Below, piece after piece: positions 10,925-22,840 of a stretch of DNA of 64,000 nt. Under the pieces are notes generated by a model. That model was not told the origin of the DNA, made no database searches, and saw only the letters and a program-made list of their open reading frames with translations. Made by a program: the position numbers and the translations under genes. The stretch lies in assembly GCA_029891385.1 (NCBI GenBank), contig CM057235.1, positions 7,869,001 through 7,933,000 on the forward strand. Reading direction: 5' to 3'. Each line of letters opens with the position of its first letter. Position 1 is the stretch's first letter. This DNA comes from Erythroxylum novogranatense. Lineage: Eukaryota > Streptophyta > Magnoliopsida > Malpighiales > Erythroxylaceae.

Positions 10925-13605
10925 TGTAGCACCCCACTCCCGACGAGACCCGAACCCGACATCAACAGTGATATCCGAGCCCGTGACCCGCGAGGGTGGC
11001 ATACTAGAACAATCACTACCTTTTAAAACTCGTTATAACATTTATCTTCTTTTCAAAACAAATGAGTGTGCAAAACAATAATGATTTGGCCCAATTATAA
11101 CAAAACATTTGCAATTACAAAACAATTTCACTTATAAACCAATTTCAGTTATACCATACAAGTACACATAAATCAAAAGGGCCCATCAAACAATTCACTA
11201 CTCTAATGCAGATGTGACGACACCGATCCCGAACCGACATCGCCTTGCTAGCGGTAGACATACTCCGTGTGTCTAACGGGTACTCTTCACTTCGAAAAAT
11301 AGATGCAATGTTGGGTGAGTTTGCGAACTCGGTGAAACCATCATCGATGGTTCACCCAACTCATGCATTCACAATCATATACACATAACACACAAGAGCA
11401 CTTACAAGAATATCACATGCAATTTCCTTATTCACATTTCACACCATTCATAGTCAATTTACATTTTCAGTCGGTCATATACATATGCAATGCCCATGAG
11501 ACACTTTCAATTTTCGTTTCGTTGTTGTGACCGTATACCGATCATTTACGCTGAGCGGTGGCTCAAATCGCTGGGCTTGATATGCCTGCGGTGAGCCTAA
11601 GGCTCTATCAGTCGTTGGACCTGAGGTCCTGTGCGTTGAGCTTAAAGCTCTCTCATATACATTGGGCATGATGTGCCCTGAAAGCCCAGTGACGGGCACA
11701 GTACATTGAGCCTGTGGCTCTGCATACGTTGGTACCACCGGTCACAACTACTATTATCTGATCATTTACTATGCATGAATGCACATGTCACTTTCCAATT
11801 TCCAATTATTACATTTCTATTTCCAATTTCAATTAATTACTATTTCCGATCATTTCCCAATGTCCTCGGACTTTTAGTCCGGTATTTCATTCCTATGCAT
11901 TTACATTTCATTTCATTAACACATTTACAATCCAATTTACTCATGCATTTACACAAATTTATTCACATTTGCACTTCAATATCACAATCCAATATTTCGA
12001 GCACCCATGGTTCGAAATCAATCAAATCACTCAATCACATATATCCATCCTTGCTTCCTCATGGCAATCAATGCATATAATTAATAAACACATAAGGCTG
12101 AGAAACCAACTAGGTTACTCACCTCTGAACTTCCGAGCTACTGCCGGGAAGTCTCGCCTACGTCTGATGATCGGCGATCCACTCGAGCCACTATAACAAT
12201 CAAAAAATAACTAACATTACTACTGGTACCAATTCCGATGCTCAATTATGCATATGAATCAAATAATGGACATACTATGCAAATTATGACATTTCCGACC
12301 TAATTCCGAATTTCCCGATCTCAAATTCTAATTCTCAATTTCGTAATCTCCAAATTGAACTTAATCTATAGCTAATTGAATCATCAATTGCCTAATCCCA
12401 AATGTTTAAAACCTCAATTCCATTTTCGAAAATCTGCATTGTCACGCGAATCAGGCATCCCACGTCATGCGACGACGACGCGTTAAATCGCGTCGTGTTT
12501 TGTACTCCTTCGCCGGCGCCGCTCGGACACGTCGCGACGCCGCTTCGCCACGTCATGGCGTGTTCTTCTGACGTCACAAGCAGTAATTGCGACACGCCCA
12601 GAAAACCCAAAAATTCATCCGATCTACTGATATAAATTCTTCCAAATCATATCTAAACACTCTCAATCGGTTTTAAACCTTAAGCCCAACTTATTTCTAA
12701 CCTCGATCATCATTTAAACCCTTTTCATCAAACACCCAAATCAAACTCTCACAAACCCTATCGTCGATGCTTTCAAATTCTCTAAACAATTTCTCACTCA
12801 AATCAATAATCAAACGAAACGATTTTAACTCATAAACATATAGAAACTTACTTGATTCGAGCTTCAATCCGTTAAGAATCCTTCAAGCAACTCCAAATCC
12901 CAGCTTTCTCACCCACGAACGTCGATGAGCTTAATGAACAATTAAGCTTCTCTCTTAAGCTTATACATTTATATATATATATAATCATTTGACTCATGTC
13001 CAATTCTTAGGGTCTAACAAACCGATTTCTATTCCATTTTCTCCCAATTTCGCATAACCATTAACAATACTCCCAAAATCATAATTCCAATTGTTCCATA
13101 TCAATTATCATTCTTCTCGGACTCGGAATCAAATAAATCAGTCACTAAGCCAATTTTCCGGTCCGGATCTCTTACTCTAAAATTTTCGGAGAAATTTCCA
13201 TAAATTCACTAAAATTGAGTAATGCCAATTCCTATGCTCAAATTTCCAAATTTCCCTTTCTCTATAATCCATTTCATTCCAAGTTCATATTCAAAACCCA
13301 ATTATACACTTACTAAATATCCAATTTTCACAAACCAAATTCTCATATGTACAATTTTGATAAATTCCCAATTGCACAATTAAGCCAATTCTCATCGGAC
13401 CAATTATAACCAATTTCCAATGTCACAATCAAGTCGGGAATTGTCATCCATGTATGTACATATATTTATACTTATGCAGTCAATAATCATTTATCAATGA
13501 CTATCAAAACTGTAATGCATGTGCAATGCAACACTTTGCCTGTACCAAATCCTAACCCGATCCAAATTACCAATCTACCCGTCACTCCGATAACGGGATG
13601 TTACA
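10925..13605 (-). mobile_element. Solo LTR, copy B, complete with 5-bp target duplication
   Basis: The element begins TGTAGCACCCC at 10925 and ends GGGATGTTACA at 13605, a TG...CA unit of 2,681 bp. The host sequence ACTTC is duplicated exactly at 10920-10924 and 13606-13610. On the minus strand it starts TGTAACATCCC, the same as the other copies. There is no internal pol or second LTR, so it is a solo LTR, most simply formed by recombination between two LTRs. It is more GC- and CpG-rich than copies A, C and D, especially at 12430-12605. This suggests a younger or less deaminated copy. Frames at 11475-11738, 11706-12196 and 12392-12635 are not convincing genes. Confidence 0.9.
11520..11760. 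repeat. Array of short hyphenated palindromes inside LTR copy B
   Basis: A series of imperfect palindromes lies about 30-35 bases apart: GAGCGGTGGCTC, GAGCCTAAGGCTC, GGACCTGAGGTCC, GAGCTTAAAGCTC, GGGCATGATGTGCCC and GAGCCTGTGGCTC. The same kind of module recurs at 2640-2860, 15960-16150 and 47970-48140 in the other LTR copies. Function is unknown; protein binding or RNA hairpins are both possible. Confidence 0.75.
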
Positions 13606-13610
13606 ACTTC
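13606..13610. repeat. Target-site duplication ACTTC, right copy
   Basis: This pairs with 10920-10924. The sequence beyond 13610 continues the interrupted LTR copy C. Confidence 0.9.
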
Positions 13611-16600
13611 AACACTTTGTCATGTTCTTTATGTTGATAAAAACCCAACCAATTCCACCTTAAAAAGGTGATGATTGGATGATGCTTGGAGGGGGTTATT
13701 CGAAAATTTGAACAAGCTTTGGAGCTAAACATGTAAGTTAAGCTTTGTTATTCATGGGTGGTGTAAATAGTAGTATATATGATGATAGATGGTGATATAG
13801 GAGTAAAATATATGTGTAGAAAATTGATAATGAATGGGTAATTGTATATGTTCTATTTTTGGGTTAATGATCAAATATAGACCATGATTTGTTTGTAATT
13901 AAAATTGAACTGAAATGGAAGTAGGAATGAAGAGGAAATATTGATGAAATAAGCTAGAAGTGACAGACGCAGTAAAAGAGATTAACTAAGATTAAAATGA
14001 TGATGAAGAGTGTTAGAAAATGTACAGATGCAGTGTTTTCACTAAACATGCATCTGTATTTTTGCCATATCTTAGCCTGGATAAATCCAAATAGTATTAT
14101 TTTAAGATCATATTAAACTAGAGATGTATGGCTATATTTTTCATGAAGAAATTGAAGTTTAATTCTGTCTCAAAGAGTTTCAAAATTTAGCTCGAAGTTG
14201 AGTTTGTGAATTTTGTCGTGGTTTAGAACAGTCTATAGTGTTTTTAGGATAAATTTTAGAATATCAAACCAAATTGCATGAAATTGGTTTCATGTGAAAC
14301 TTAAGACAAAAAAAACAACTGTTTAGAAGAGTGTTTTGCCTAAATCATTCATTTTCCTTGTCAAAATTGCCATGAAATTGTGACCCAAAGGTCTATTTTG
14401 GAGAAGAAGAGACTTTGCAGCACTTGAATTTGGAGAAGAAAAAGAAGGGTTAAACGATCCTGCTTCTGCAAGATCATGACTTTTTGGAGAATTCCGGACA
14501 AGTATGATCGTGACTTTTCTGATCCAACTTGAATCTCGCGATCGTGACATTGAATGTTTGCTAAAGTGGACTAATGTGAACATCCTTCACTTTTTTGGTC
14601 ATAACTTCTTCTCCTGACCTCCAAACGATATGAGACTTAAACCATTGGACTTGTAACTCATTGATCTTCATCTCCACAAACATTTATAACAATATTAAAT
14701 CATTTTGGAGATATTTATTGATGAATTTGGGACGGAATTGATAAGGAGTTTTGGAAAATGATAATTGGAGTATTTTCATGGAACATGCTTCGATATTTTA
14801 GGCATAACATGTTATGTAGTTATCCAAATGGAATGATTATTAATTTAGATTAAAATAGAGACATAGGAATACAATTGTTATGAAGAAATCAAATTCCAAT
14901 TTTGTCTCTATAGTTCTAGAATCTGACTTGAATCTGGGTATAGAATACTGTTATAGTTAAGGAATGGTCCGAATTATTTGGAGTATAACTTTTGGAATAT
15001 TGAACCAAATTGAACTATCTTGGTGTTATTAGAAACTTAATACAATAGTAACATGTTATTAGAATGAATTTTTTCCAAATTAACTCATTTTCATTCTCTA
15101 ATTGGTCATGGAAAATAGACCCAAAGGTCTGAAATTTTAGAGAATTTATAAGAAAGAATGAGAGTTGGGATATTGTATGATCATATAATGTTAGAATAAC
15201 AATAGTGAATGAATTATTGGTATTAAAGTGCCAAGGACATGTGTATAATGGAGATGAAGGGTTTCATATGATTGTGGTTGTGATCCAAAAGAAATGAGTA
15301 ATGAGTACCAAGTTAAAGTTAAAGTGAATGAAAATTTGATTTTTATGAGAGCAAATAATGCTAAATATGAAATAGCGATTAATTGAGTTATAAAATGAGA
15401 ATGTGGATAAGATATAAAATTTGATAATATACCTGGGATTATTGAGAACATGCATTGTACACAGTCCGTATATACATTTGTGTATAAATAAAGGTTTATA
15501 ATTGTGTAAAGTTATTAATGTGTGTGTGCGATGTGTGTATTGCATAATTTTGATGTGCAGGATAAACATCTGCATTCAGACATTTCTAGATCATAGAAGC
15601 TAATGCCGATTTGGAGCATACTATAAGTAGAACTAGATGGTTTCATTTAATTGTTTATTCTGTTTTGAATTTTTATATTGATTGACTATTGAATGACTAT
15701 ATGAATGTGATTAATTGTGTTGGTTTCCAGACAGGAGGGCCAATAAATGTGATGTATGAATTAAATATTGAAGTACTCATTGAATGTGAATTGGACAGAA
15801 TAAGTGTTTTCTCGACTTAAGCGTTGAATGTCGGACTAAGGTCCGATGATAATGTAAATGAGATGTGATAGTGAATATGATTGTGTGTTATTGAGCACTT
15901 TCAATCGACTGAATATTGTAATGTATTTCATTACATGAATGCATAAAACATAATGACAGTTGTGACCAGAGTAGTCAGCGATTAGAACTTAAAGCTCAAT
16001 GATTGAAAAAGAGCCTCGAGGTCGAAAGTGATTTAGAGCCTAAAGCTCACTATGTAAAATGAGTCTCGTATCTCCCAAGCAGATAAGGGACATTTAGTAA
16101 TGAGCCCAGTATCTAATGAATATAGGACAGTTTAGGCACTCGGTCATAATAAAGTAATAAATAGAAAGAAAGTCTCATGTGCACTATATATGCATAACAT
16201 GAATGGTTAAATTATATTGAATGTGAAATGTGAAATGTTATGAATGTGAATTATATGCTATGTAACTGGGTGAGCCATCGATGATGGTCACTCATTGAGT
16301 TCACAAAACTCACCCAAAATTTGTAAATATTTCTCAGGATCAGAAGAATACCCCATTAGGCAAACGGGAGTATACCTCCTGTATGCAAGTTAGAGATAGA
16401 GGTTAGGATTAGTTCATGTCTACATTGTATTTCTTTATTTTTGTGCTAAATTGTCTATTCTATAAATTTTTGTATCATATGTATTTGAATAGTTCGATAT
16501 GTAATAACTTTTGAAATTGGAAATGTTTTGTATTTGAATTTAGGCCCAAGTGACTAGTGAAATTTTGATGAGTTATGTACTAGTTGTAACTTTGTGTTTG

Positions 16601-16866
16601 AAAATGTTTATGCATAAAATGGGTTAGAATTTGATTACTGATTTCTGCATATGCGGTTGCGTATATTGTTTTTCGAAAGAATTAAAAAAATTGTAATGAG
16701 TTTTCGAGTGGTTGACTGTTCTAACATGTCACCCTTGTGGGATTCGCACTCGGACATCACTCAAGATGTTGGGTACATGTCTCAAGAGGGTGGGGTGCTA
16801 CAATTAATCATTTAATTAACAACTAGAAAACATATTAAAATGCCTATTAAAACATCATACAACCTA

Positions 16867-16959
16867 CAACTATCATATATTCTCTCCAAAATACTTTAAG
16901 AAATACAAATTTTCAAAATTTGTATTTCTTAAACTATTTTCGAGAATATATGATAGTTG
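16867..16959. repeat. 93-nt long-arm inverted repeat (hairpin)
   Basis: The first half, from CAACTATCATATATTCTC at 16867, is the near-exact reverse complement of the second half, which ends ATATATGATAGTTG at 16959. The arms are about 46 bases with a few mismatches and almost no loop (AAATTTTCAAAATTT). It could be a tiny foldback element or a hairpin-RNA source. No flanking duplication was found. Confidence 0.8.
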
Positions 16960-18349
16960 AATTTTTGATCATTTAAAAATAAAAGTTGTGATTTTTTAGA
17001 GGTGAGAGGAATGAGTGTTATACCAATTAATTTATTTTTTAAATTAAAGGATCTATGTTGTAAAGAATTATGTTTTAATCAATCTTGTTTATGTGAATTT
17101 CCTTCAATGTTATTACTCTTTTAAATTATACAAACCAGACCTTTACCTAAACTTCATTACATCCTATTTCAAATACCTTTATATTTTTGTTTCTAATTTA
17201 CTTATAAGTATTAGAGATGTGATTTTATTGCAAGCTTATGGTTAAGAATCCTTTTATATAATGATTTGAGATTTTGTTATATTTTTCTCCCTAGACACGT
17301 AGAGTTCATTGAGTTAATCCTTTATGAGGGTGTGGACATCATGTTTTTTATCTCAAAAAGATTATCAATGTGGTTGCTATTGATATTAACATATAAAAGT
17401 TGGTTGTATGATAACTTAAATCTAATTGTATGTTAATTTGATTAATGTGATATAATGATTTAGGATGTGGATGGATTGGTGGGGTTAATAAAGGATGAAT
17501 ATTTTTAATATTGATGATTGGATTATGATTTGCTTAAGGACAAGAAAAAGCTTAAGTGTAGGTATGTCTGATACATGGTTAATCGACTATGTTTTTATGC
17601 CTATATTGAGTATGCTTTTCTTGTTATTTGAGAGTTTTGCATTGTTTTTTATACTTGAATTATGTCAAGTATGATTTCAAGTCTCAATTCCCTTTATGGA
17701 TCAAAAGGAAAAGAATTCAAGTGAAATCGTGACATAAAGAAAAAGAATTAGAGCTATTTTGGAGACACATGTCCATGTAAAGATATACACGCTTATGTGA
17801 GTAATATATATAGCTGTGTCCCATGTAGGTGTAGATAACTAAGAATGTGTAAAATCATGATTCTGAACAGTTGTTAAGATACACTGTCATTCATACAACC
17901 ATATGACTAACCGTTTATAATCCAAAAATCCTAATTTCACTATATAAAAGGCAATTATGAATAGCAGACTAGGAGGAAGAGACTAGAGTTAGAAGTTATA
18001 GTCAAACTTAAAGCAAAAGCCTCAATTATAAACCTAGGATAATTAAAATATTAAAATTACCTCAAGAGATTAATAAATAGTAGACTTTCTCCAGGGATTG
18101 AAGGGAATTTCATGAGAAAAAAGGGAATATACATATTTAAGTATTCTTTTCTTGAGGATTATTCTTTTGAACTTTTGATGTTTGTTTCGTTTTCTATGTT
18201 TATAGACTTTTTGGTTCCATTTATGCTTTTTTGATGTAGTTTTAGTTTCCAATTTCTATTTTTAATTGGTGCTTTTGTTTCAAATAAAGACAAAACATGT
18301 TTGGTTGTTAACGCCATCTAGTTTTTTTATTACCGATAATGGTTTCATT
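16960..18349. other. Gene-free region
   Basis: I see no domain, terminal repeat or splice-compatible coding frame here. The 60-codon minus frame at 18070-18252 is lysine-rich low-complexity sequence and is not taken as a gene. Confidence 0.5.
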
Positions 18350-18760
18350 TTAGATCAAATATAAAAATAAATTATTATTTATTTATTTATTTATTAAATT
18401 TATTTTAATATCTTATAAAAATTTATTAATATATTATCGATAAAACTACTATATTTTATTAATATAAGTAATTTAATAATTTAAATTTTTATATATATTA
18501 AATTTTATTTTAATTTGTTAAATAAAATTTTATTTTTAATTTATATTTTAAAGATACTTTAAATTTAATTACATTTATTAATAAATTTTAAATTAATTTC
18601 ATTTTATTTAATTACAACATTTTAATTAAAATATTTATAATTTTATTAATAATTAATAATAAATATTTAATATTTAATATTAAATTAAAGTATTCATATT
18701 TATTATCAATTAATTCCTTAAATAATTAGATAATATATATAATTGATAGTAAATTAGATT
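18350..18760. repeat. Extreme AT-rich block with ATTT microsatellite
   Basis: About 400 bases consist almost only of A and T. They contain a TTTA/ATTT run at about 18374-18396 and many AATTTA and TTAAT words. No coding potential is seen. Such blocks can act as matrix attachment or easily unwound DNA, which is inference only. Confidence 0.6.
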
Positions 18761-20116
18761 ACGAAAAATAGAAACATAAACAAAAACTACGCTTTATGAT
18801 TTTCATAAGTTACTAAAACTGAAAAAATAGAAACCAAAATTTCAAATGATAATTTTCTTTTTACTAAATTTGAAAACAAAATAGAATATTAAAAATAAAA
18901 GTAGAAACAAAACAACTCTTAAACAATATAATCCAGACAAACTTAAAATATAAGGAGGTAGAGCTAATTATAATCACATAGGACAAAATCATATTACTTC
19001 TAAGCACTAGTAATCACAAGCACAAAGTCAACTTTGAAATGAGCAACATTTGGGGAATTATCTAGATAGATAAAGTGAATTAAGCAACAACGTGTAACCT
19101 CTTCCTTTTGGATGTTTCTTCTTTAAGTTCCTACTATAATTGTTTTTAGGATTGTATTACACTTTTGTGTATTCCATTTTGATCAATGAATACATTAATT
19201 TTCTTTTAAAAAAAACCATATAAGCCCTTAAGAACTAAATTTGTTTAGTGCCTAGGTAGGATGAACCTTAAGGTGAGATGGATGTTATGATTTGATCCTT
19301 TACTTAATGAAATTTGATTAACTGAATGATTGAGATTCAATTATGAGTTTCTATTATTGAATTAATATATTTGGTATATTAGTTCAATATTTGATTTCAT
19401 GTAAGAATAAAATTCTTTTGTATAAGTAGATATACCATAATTAGAAGGAGTTAAATGCAAAGCTAGAGATAGGTCGTGAATCCTCTAAATTAGATTCAAA
19501 TCTAATAGGGGAATTCATTAATTGAGTAATGTGATCTTAGGGTTTTAATTAGAAAGAGATTTTAGTTAATTTACTAAGGATTAGTTACTAATGGGCTTAG
19601 AAAAGACATTAACATAAGACAAGAATTTTATAATCCAATAATCAATAATTGAATTTCATGATAAAATGTTAGTAGTTAAGGGACCTTAGGAGGATTCATT
19701 ACCTTTGTACTAGTTATTTGATATTAGATTAATCTTTGTATTATATTTATATTGATTTATTATCGCATTGAGCTATAGTTTAGTTTAGTTTTAAATTAAA
19801 TCATCACCTTATTTGATAGTTAGATAATAAAAAAAGACTATCATTGGTATCTGTACTTGTTTTGGGATTAATTAACTTGGTACTTGCTAGTACTAGCTAC
19901 ATCTACACCGTACACATGCTATTTTTAAAAGTCTAAACTATCATACATCAAAGTGTAAGAATCTATAGGTGAAATTACATTTGCCCTTAGTATTTAGAAA
20001 AGTTTATCTATTGATTTGACTATACAATGAATGAAGAGTAACATGAATGCATGCTATTATACTCATACATTGGTGCCTTGAGTTCTAACACAAATACATA
20101 AAGCAAATTGAAATAT
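18761..20116. other. Gene-free region, possible retroelement leader remnant
   Basis: No protein domain is visible. The stretch around 19200-19330 (CCTAGGTAGGATGAACCTTAAGG) and the end near 19850-19920 (GGTACTTGC.TAGTACTAG, CCGTACACATG) are laid out like 40470-41190 and 49300-50040. In plants such stretches often are untranslated leaders of gypsy elements. The similarity is loose and judged by eye. Confidence 0.3.
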
Positions 20117-20121
20117 CATTA

Positions 20122-20416
20122 TGAAAAGAAAGTTTTTGATGATGAAGATATTTCTTATTTAATTATAGTCTCTTAATATGTACATATGGGGATTTTATAC
20201 TAGAAATAAAGAAAAATTATTTGCTACTATGTTGTGGAATCTGTAACAGAATTGACAACAATTCTGTTACAGTAGAAGCTTCTAGTGTTCTATACAAAGG
20301 AAAGAAATAAAACTGAAACGTTCACATGGCTCAGTCTCTTATTTGTGGTGTGAGTGAGTTTGAGTAATGAGTTTAGTGGGTCATGGTGACCCATAACTTA
20401 ACATAGTCTCTTAACA
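20122..20416 (-). repeat. Copia 3' LTR
   Basis: This LTR shares with 32330-32615 the words TTAATATGTACA.ATGGGGATTTTATACTAG, TGAGTTTAGTGGGTCATG and the terminus TCTCTTAACA. Beside it at 20417-20425 lies ACCCCTTCA, which on the minus strand is a polypurine tract (TGAAGGGGT) directly upstream of the LTR, as expected for plus-strand priming. Confidence 0.9.
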
Positions 20417-21932
20417 ACCCCTTCAAGTCGGAACCCCGAAGAGACAAACGGATCCAAACTTGAAGATTAGGTCTTTGAACATGCATATGGTGAGAGGCTT
20501 TGTGAATAAATCGACTAATTGGTGTTGGTTCGTATGTGCCTAAGATCTAAGAATCTTCATATGCTTGGTCCTCTCATGGAAGACATGACTCTTCAATATG
20601 TGAATTGTTGCTTGATTATCGCATAATAGACGTATGGCTTCTCTATTTTCCACTCGAAAACACTTTAATAGTTGAACGATCTATTTTAACTCGCATGTAG
20701 TTGAAGCTAGACTTCTGTATTCTACCTCCGTTGATGATCTACTAACTACTGTTTGCTTATTTGGTTTCCATGAATAAGTGATTTTTCAAGGAACACGCAA
20801 AACCTAGTCAAAGACCATCTGCTAAACACACAGCTTGCCCAGTCCGAATCAAAGTAAGCGGTGAGTTGTAGGTCTGAATTTGATGTATAGAATAGGCCTT
20901 GGTTCTGTGTTCCTTTGAGATACTTAAGAACATGTTTTACAGCTTTCTAGTGAGTTTCTCTTGGCGATTTCATGAACTGACTTAATTGTTGTGTTATATA
21001 CATGAGGTCTGGTCTTGTGAAGCTCAAGTATTGTAGCCTTCTCACGATTCTCCTGTAGATTTATAGGTGTTTGAGCAGCTCACCTTCGTCGATGGTAAGT
21101 TTACTTCCTATAACTATGGGTGTCACATATGATTTACAGTCCAATAAGTTTGTTTCTTGTCAAATGTCTCTTACATACTTGCTTTAATTGAGTACCGTCC
21201 CTTTTTCTAACCTTGCTATTTCGACTCGTAGGAAGAACTTAGCATACCCTAGATCTTTGATTGTGAACTCTTTGTGTAGGGTATGTTTGAAAGTGTTTAA
21301 ATGTTCTTCCTTTGCTCCAGTGATGAGAATTCCATCCACGTAGATGATGATAGCAATAAAGTTATTGCCTTGGCCTTTAGTGTATAGGCAATGATTTGAT
21401 TCTGCTTTATCAAAACCCAATCCCTTTATTTTGTGGTCAATTCATTGTGCCATTGTCTACCCACCTATTTGAGTCCAAAACTGGACTTTATTAATCTGCA
21501 AACCTCTCCTGCCTTGGCTTTCTTATAACCCTGTGGAGGTAACATATAGAGTTCTTCTTCTAGGTCGCCATGTAGATAGGCATCATTTATGTCACACTGT
21601 AGGATGGGCCATTTTCTGATTGTAGCTACAGCTAGGAATGTTCTAATTATCATAATCTTGGCTATAGGAGACAACACCTCTGAATAGTCCACTCCTTCCC
21701 TTTGGTTGAAGCCCTTAGCTACCAGTCTTGATTTTATTTTGTCTAGTGCCATCTGAGTTGTATTTCACTTTATATACCCACTTTGATGCTATAGTTTGTT
21801 TCCCTTTAGGTAGCTTTGTCAAAACCTAGGTCGGATTTTCTTCTAGGGCCGTTCGTTGTGTATTTATGGAGTCCACCCATTCCTTTGACTTGCTTGTTGT
21901 CTCATAAGACAAAGGTTTAAAAGTAGTGCACA
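20417..21932 (-). pseudogene. Copia reverse transcriptase and RNase H, broken
   Basis: The RT part reads KIKSRLVAKGFNQREGVDY, then PILQCDINDAYLHGDLEEEL and CRLIKSSFGLK (21752-21465). After a break it continues GFDKAESNHCLYTK and IIIYVDGILITG (21420-21184). The active-site motif is normally YVDD, so the second aspartate is replaced by glycine here. RNase H follows: LSQFMKSPRETH, HVLKYLKGTQNQGL, FDSDWASC, and RLLCDNQATIHI near 20620, ending with LVDLFTKPL. Several stops and shifts separate these blocks. Known family role: copying element RNA into DNA. This copy is dead on at least two counts. Confidence 0.92.
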
Positions 21933-21956
21933 CACTACAAGGAAAACACCCATTTT

Positions 21957-22407
21957 GCGACGTTTATAAAACGTCGCAAATGATTAAAAAACATCGGGGA
22001 AACGTTTTTTCGATGTTTTTAAAAACGTCGCACCAAACGTCGTAGAAGGGGAGTAAGCAAAGGTTTTTATCGACGTCATATAGAAAACGTCGAGGAATCC
22101 TGGGATTTTTTCCGACGTTGACGGAAACGTCGATAAAACTTAAGAGAATGAGCGACGGTTGAGGTAAACGTCGTTGAAACGACATAACTTTCTACGACGT
22201 GTACTAGACGTCGTAGAAAGCATGACAATCTTCGACGTCTTCTAGATGTCATAGAAATCCTGACATTTTTCGACGTCTCGTAGACGACGTAGAAAGTTTG
22301 GATATCTGCGACGTGTTATAGACGTCGTTGATAGGTTGCCGTTCTTCGACGTCTTATAGACGTCGGAGAAAGCATTACTATCTGCGACGTTTGCTAACAA
22401 ACGTCGC
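21957..22407. repeat. Left CACTA subterminal array of ACGTCG palindromes
   Basis: About eleven palindromic modules of 20-25 bases lie roughly 40 bases apart. The first is GCGACGTTTATAAAACGTCG (from 21957) and the last begins GCGACGTTTGCTAAC (22384-22407). Each has the core CGACGT on one side and ACGTCG on the other. In En/Spm, subterminal repeats are bound by the TNPA protein, so these are probable binding sites. The CpG density stands out against AT-rich surroundings. Confidence 0.85.
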
Positions 22408-22840
22408 AGATGATTATTTTTTAAATTTTATTTTTAAATATATTGAAATAATTTAAATTTAATAAATTATAATTTTGTATATTTAAATTTAAATGACATA
22501 TAATTAAATAAATTATTAAGAATAGTGAGAATTATATTCCATTAAAATCAAAATTTTAATGGAATGATTATTGTAATTGAATAATTAATTGTTGGTTATT
22601 TAATAAGTATTTAATATTATATATTTAATTTTGTATTTAGTCATTTATCAATTTGTTGAGTACATCATGGATTTGCGAATGATCAATAATATATAATAAG
22701 AATTTAATAGATGTAGACAATAAATTATATAATTTAAAATCCCAAACATGTCATAATATGTCATAAATGTCTAATATATCAGTATGAATACTTATCTAAT
22801 CAACGCGAATATTATGTGTAGAACATATTATGTCTAATTT

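Larger units (their letters stand above)
10203..16802 (+). mobile_element. Long Ty3/gypsy LTR, copy C (3' LTR), split by a nested solo LTR
   Basis: The LTR runs on the plus strand from a slightly truncated start (AAGAGTTAGAGCCTAAAAATAC, matching copy A about 40 bases inside its terminus) to the terminus GGGGTGCTACA at 16792-16802. It is interrupted at 10920 by another LTR of the same family (10925-13605). Without that insert its length is about 3.9 kb. Shared landmarks with the other copies are the palindromic modules (15960-16150) and the block around 16260-16320 that carries AACTCACCCAAAA. No coding sequence is present; the frames at 14323-14583 and 15191-15575 show no domain. Confidence 0.75.

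Noticed and set aside
11706..12196. Overlapping frames of 124 and 75 codons
   Set aside because: They are inside a solo LTR and composed of His/Ser/Ile-rich low-complexity sequence; no family resemblance.
12392..12635. Frames on both strands in a GC-rich patch
   Set aside because: The patch is the CpG-rich variable slot of the LTR; open frames there reflect composition.
14323..15575. Minus frames of 86-103 codons
   Set aside because: They are LTR copy C sequence; matching parts of copies A and D do not keep the frames.
16803..16807. Target duplication for LTR copy C
   Set aside because: The 5' end of that element is deleted, so the partner pentamer cannot be tested.
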